Of a DNA stretch of 6,989 bases, positions 6,283-6,989 are shown piece by piece. The notes below the pieces were generated by a model. That model saw only the letters and a list, made by a program, of their open reading frames with translations, ran no database searches and had not been told where the DNA came from. Made by a program: the position numbers and the translations under genes. The stretch's first letter is position 1; each line of letters starts with the position of its first letter. The DNA is from Haemophilus parainfluenzae (GTDB lineage: Bacteria; Pseudomonadota; Gammaproteobacteria; Enterobacterales; Pasteurellaceae): NCBI GenBank assembly GCA_018381425.1, contig JAGZRY010000081.1, positions 1 through 6,989 on the forward strand. The letters run 5' to 3'.

Positions 6283-6287
6283 ATAAT
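6282..6287 (+). promoter_or_regulatory. Possible glnD -10 element overlapping the map terminator
   Basis: An exact TATAAT shares its first T with the terminator T-tract and would place a start near 6294, only about 15 nt before the glnD ATG. The matching -35 would lie inside the terminator stem (about 6258-6265), where nothing resembles TTGACA, so the promoter is weakly supported. Readthrough from map is the alternative source of glnD mRNA. Confidence 0.35.
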
Positions 6288-6308
6288 TGTTTTGTTTGTG
6301 GAATACTT

Positions 6309-6989
6309 ATGCTTTTTCCTTATCATTTCGATTCTCCACTCACGCCAAGTGCGGTCAAAATTCAGCGTGAAAATTTGAAGAAATTGGAACGTCAGCATTT
6401 TTCTGATTATTCTGTTTTTGAGCTGATTGCTAACCGTACACAATTTTGTGATGATTTGTTAAAACAGCTTTGGCAGCAATTTGAACTAGATAAAGCTTAT
6501 CTTACCTTAATTGCGGTAGGCGGTTATGGCAGACAAGAAATGTTTCCTTTATCTGACCTAGATGTTCTTATTCTTTCAAAAGAAGAAAGAGGCATTGAAA
6601 CGGAAGAAAAAATTGCTCAGTTTGTGCAGTTCTTGTGGGATTGTGGATTCGACGTAGGGCATAGTGTTCGTTCTTTAGAAGAATGTGAAAAGGAAGGTAA
6701 ACAGGACATTACCATTGCAACCAATTTGCTTGAGTCTCGTTATTTATCGGGAGATGTATCCCTTTTCAATGCTTTAGAGGAAATACTGAAAAAGCCAGAT
6801 TTTTGGGCGGTAAAACCATTCTTTGATGCTAAAGTTCAAGAGCAAATTGAGCGTTATCAGCGTTATCACAACACCAGTTACAATTTAGAGCCCGATTTAA
6901 AATACAGCCCCGGTGGCTTGCGGGATCTTCATCTTTTATATTGGATCGCATTACGACACACTGGGGAAATGACCCTTGATGGCATTTTG
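6309..6989 (+). CDS. glnD: Bifunctional uridylyltransferase/uridylyl-removing enzyme GlnD, N-terminal part
   Basis: The first 227 residues are present; the frame is open to the window end and the gene is cut there. GlnD senses glutamine and adds or removes UMP on PII signalling proteins, steering nitrogen assimilation. Visible landmarks are the nucleotidyltransferase signature GGYGRQEMFPLSDLDVLIL (71-89), with the metal-binding pair Asp83 and Asp85, and KYSPGGLRDLHLL (198-210), a hallmark of the GlnD nucleotidyltransferase region. The HD hydrolase and ACT domains expected further on (full proteins are about 850-890 residues) are outside the window. The ATG at 6309 has only a weak GGA ribosome site (6300-6302). 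The N-terminal leader before the signature is about 70 residues, which looks shorter than in E. coli. An uptake sequence in codons about 13-16 encodes PSAV. Confidence 0.95.
   Translation, partial: MLFPYHFDSPLTPSAVKIQRENLKKLERQHFSDYSVFELIANRTQFCDDLLKQLWQQFELDKAYLTLIAVGGYGRQEMFPLSDLDVLILSKEERGIETEEKIAQFVQFLWDCGFDVGHSVRSLEECEKEGKQDITIATNLLESRYLSGDVSLFNALEEILKKPDFWAVKPFFDAKVQEQIERYQRYHNTSYNLEPDLKYSPGGLRDLHLLYWIALRHTGEMTLDGIL
6347..6355 (+). repeat. DNA uptake signal sequence near the glnD start
   Basis: Exact AAGTGCGGT followed by CAAAATTC, with the A/T-rich flank of the extended Haemophilus motif. It is read in frame by glnD as part of PSAVKI, in the poorly conserved N-terminal leader of the protein, where a change in amino acids would be tolerated. 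Confidence 0.9.

Noticed and set aside
6261..6443. Minus-strand 60-residue open frame across the map-glnD junction
   Set aside because: It would run through the map terminator and glnD start on the opposite strand, has basic low-complexity sequence and no resemblance to a known protein.

Overview
The window looks like core chromosome of a Pasteurellaceae bacterium, close to Haemophilus (a H. parainfluenzae-like species is my best guess). The reasons are low GC, five exact copies of the 9-bp Haemophilus-type DNA uptake signal AAGTGCGGT (plus one near copy), and the gene set erpA / yacL / mrcB / map / glnD, whose products closely resemble gammaproteobacterial proteins. Species is inferred; no rRNA or other marker is present.

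Layout. Right to left on the minus strand, erpA (4970-5317), yacL (4615-4968) and mrcB (2191-4590) form a tight cluster with gaps of 1 and 24 bp. It ends in a rho-independent terminator at 2121-2155. A separate minus-strand iron-uptake operon follows: an FTR1-family permease gene with a large periplasmic domain (67-1971), then, 28 bp further on, the first 12 complete codons of a small exported protein cut by the window edge (1-38). The family precedent (FetMP in E. coli, FTR1-P19 in Campylobacter) suggests this is the P19/FetP periplasmic iron-binding partner. On the plus strand, map (5443-6246) diverges from erpA across a 125-bp promoter region. It ends in a terminator at 6255-6282, immediately followed by glnD (6309 to the window end, cut).

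How the genes relate. ErpA delivers Fe-S clusters to apoproteins, and the FTR1 system would bring iron to the cell. PBP1b builds peptidoglycan, methionine aminopeptidase trims new proteins, and GlnD senses nitrogen status. Apart from the iron/Fe-S theme these are housekeeping genes next to each other rather than one pathway. The most informative signals are regulatory and structural. The FTR1 operon has a near-consensus sigma70 promoter with a CRP/FNR-type palindrome centred about 60 bp upstream of the predicted start. The FTR1 periplasmic domain is built from three tandem units of about 120 residues. A perfect inverted pair of uptake sequences lies inside the yacL reading frame. I see no CRISPR array, mobile element, tRNA or rRNA, and no convincing undescribed system.
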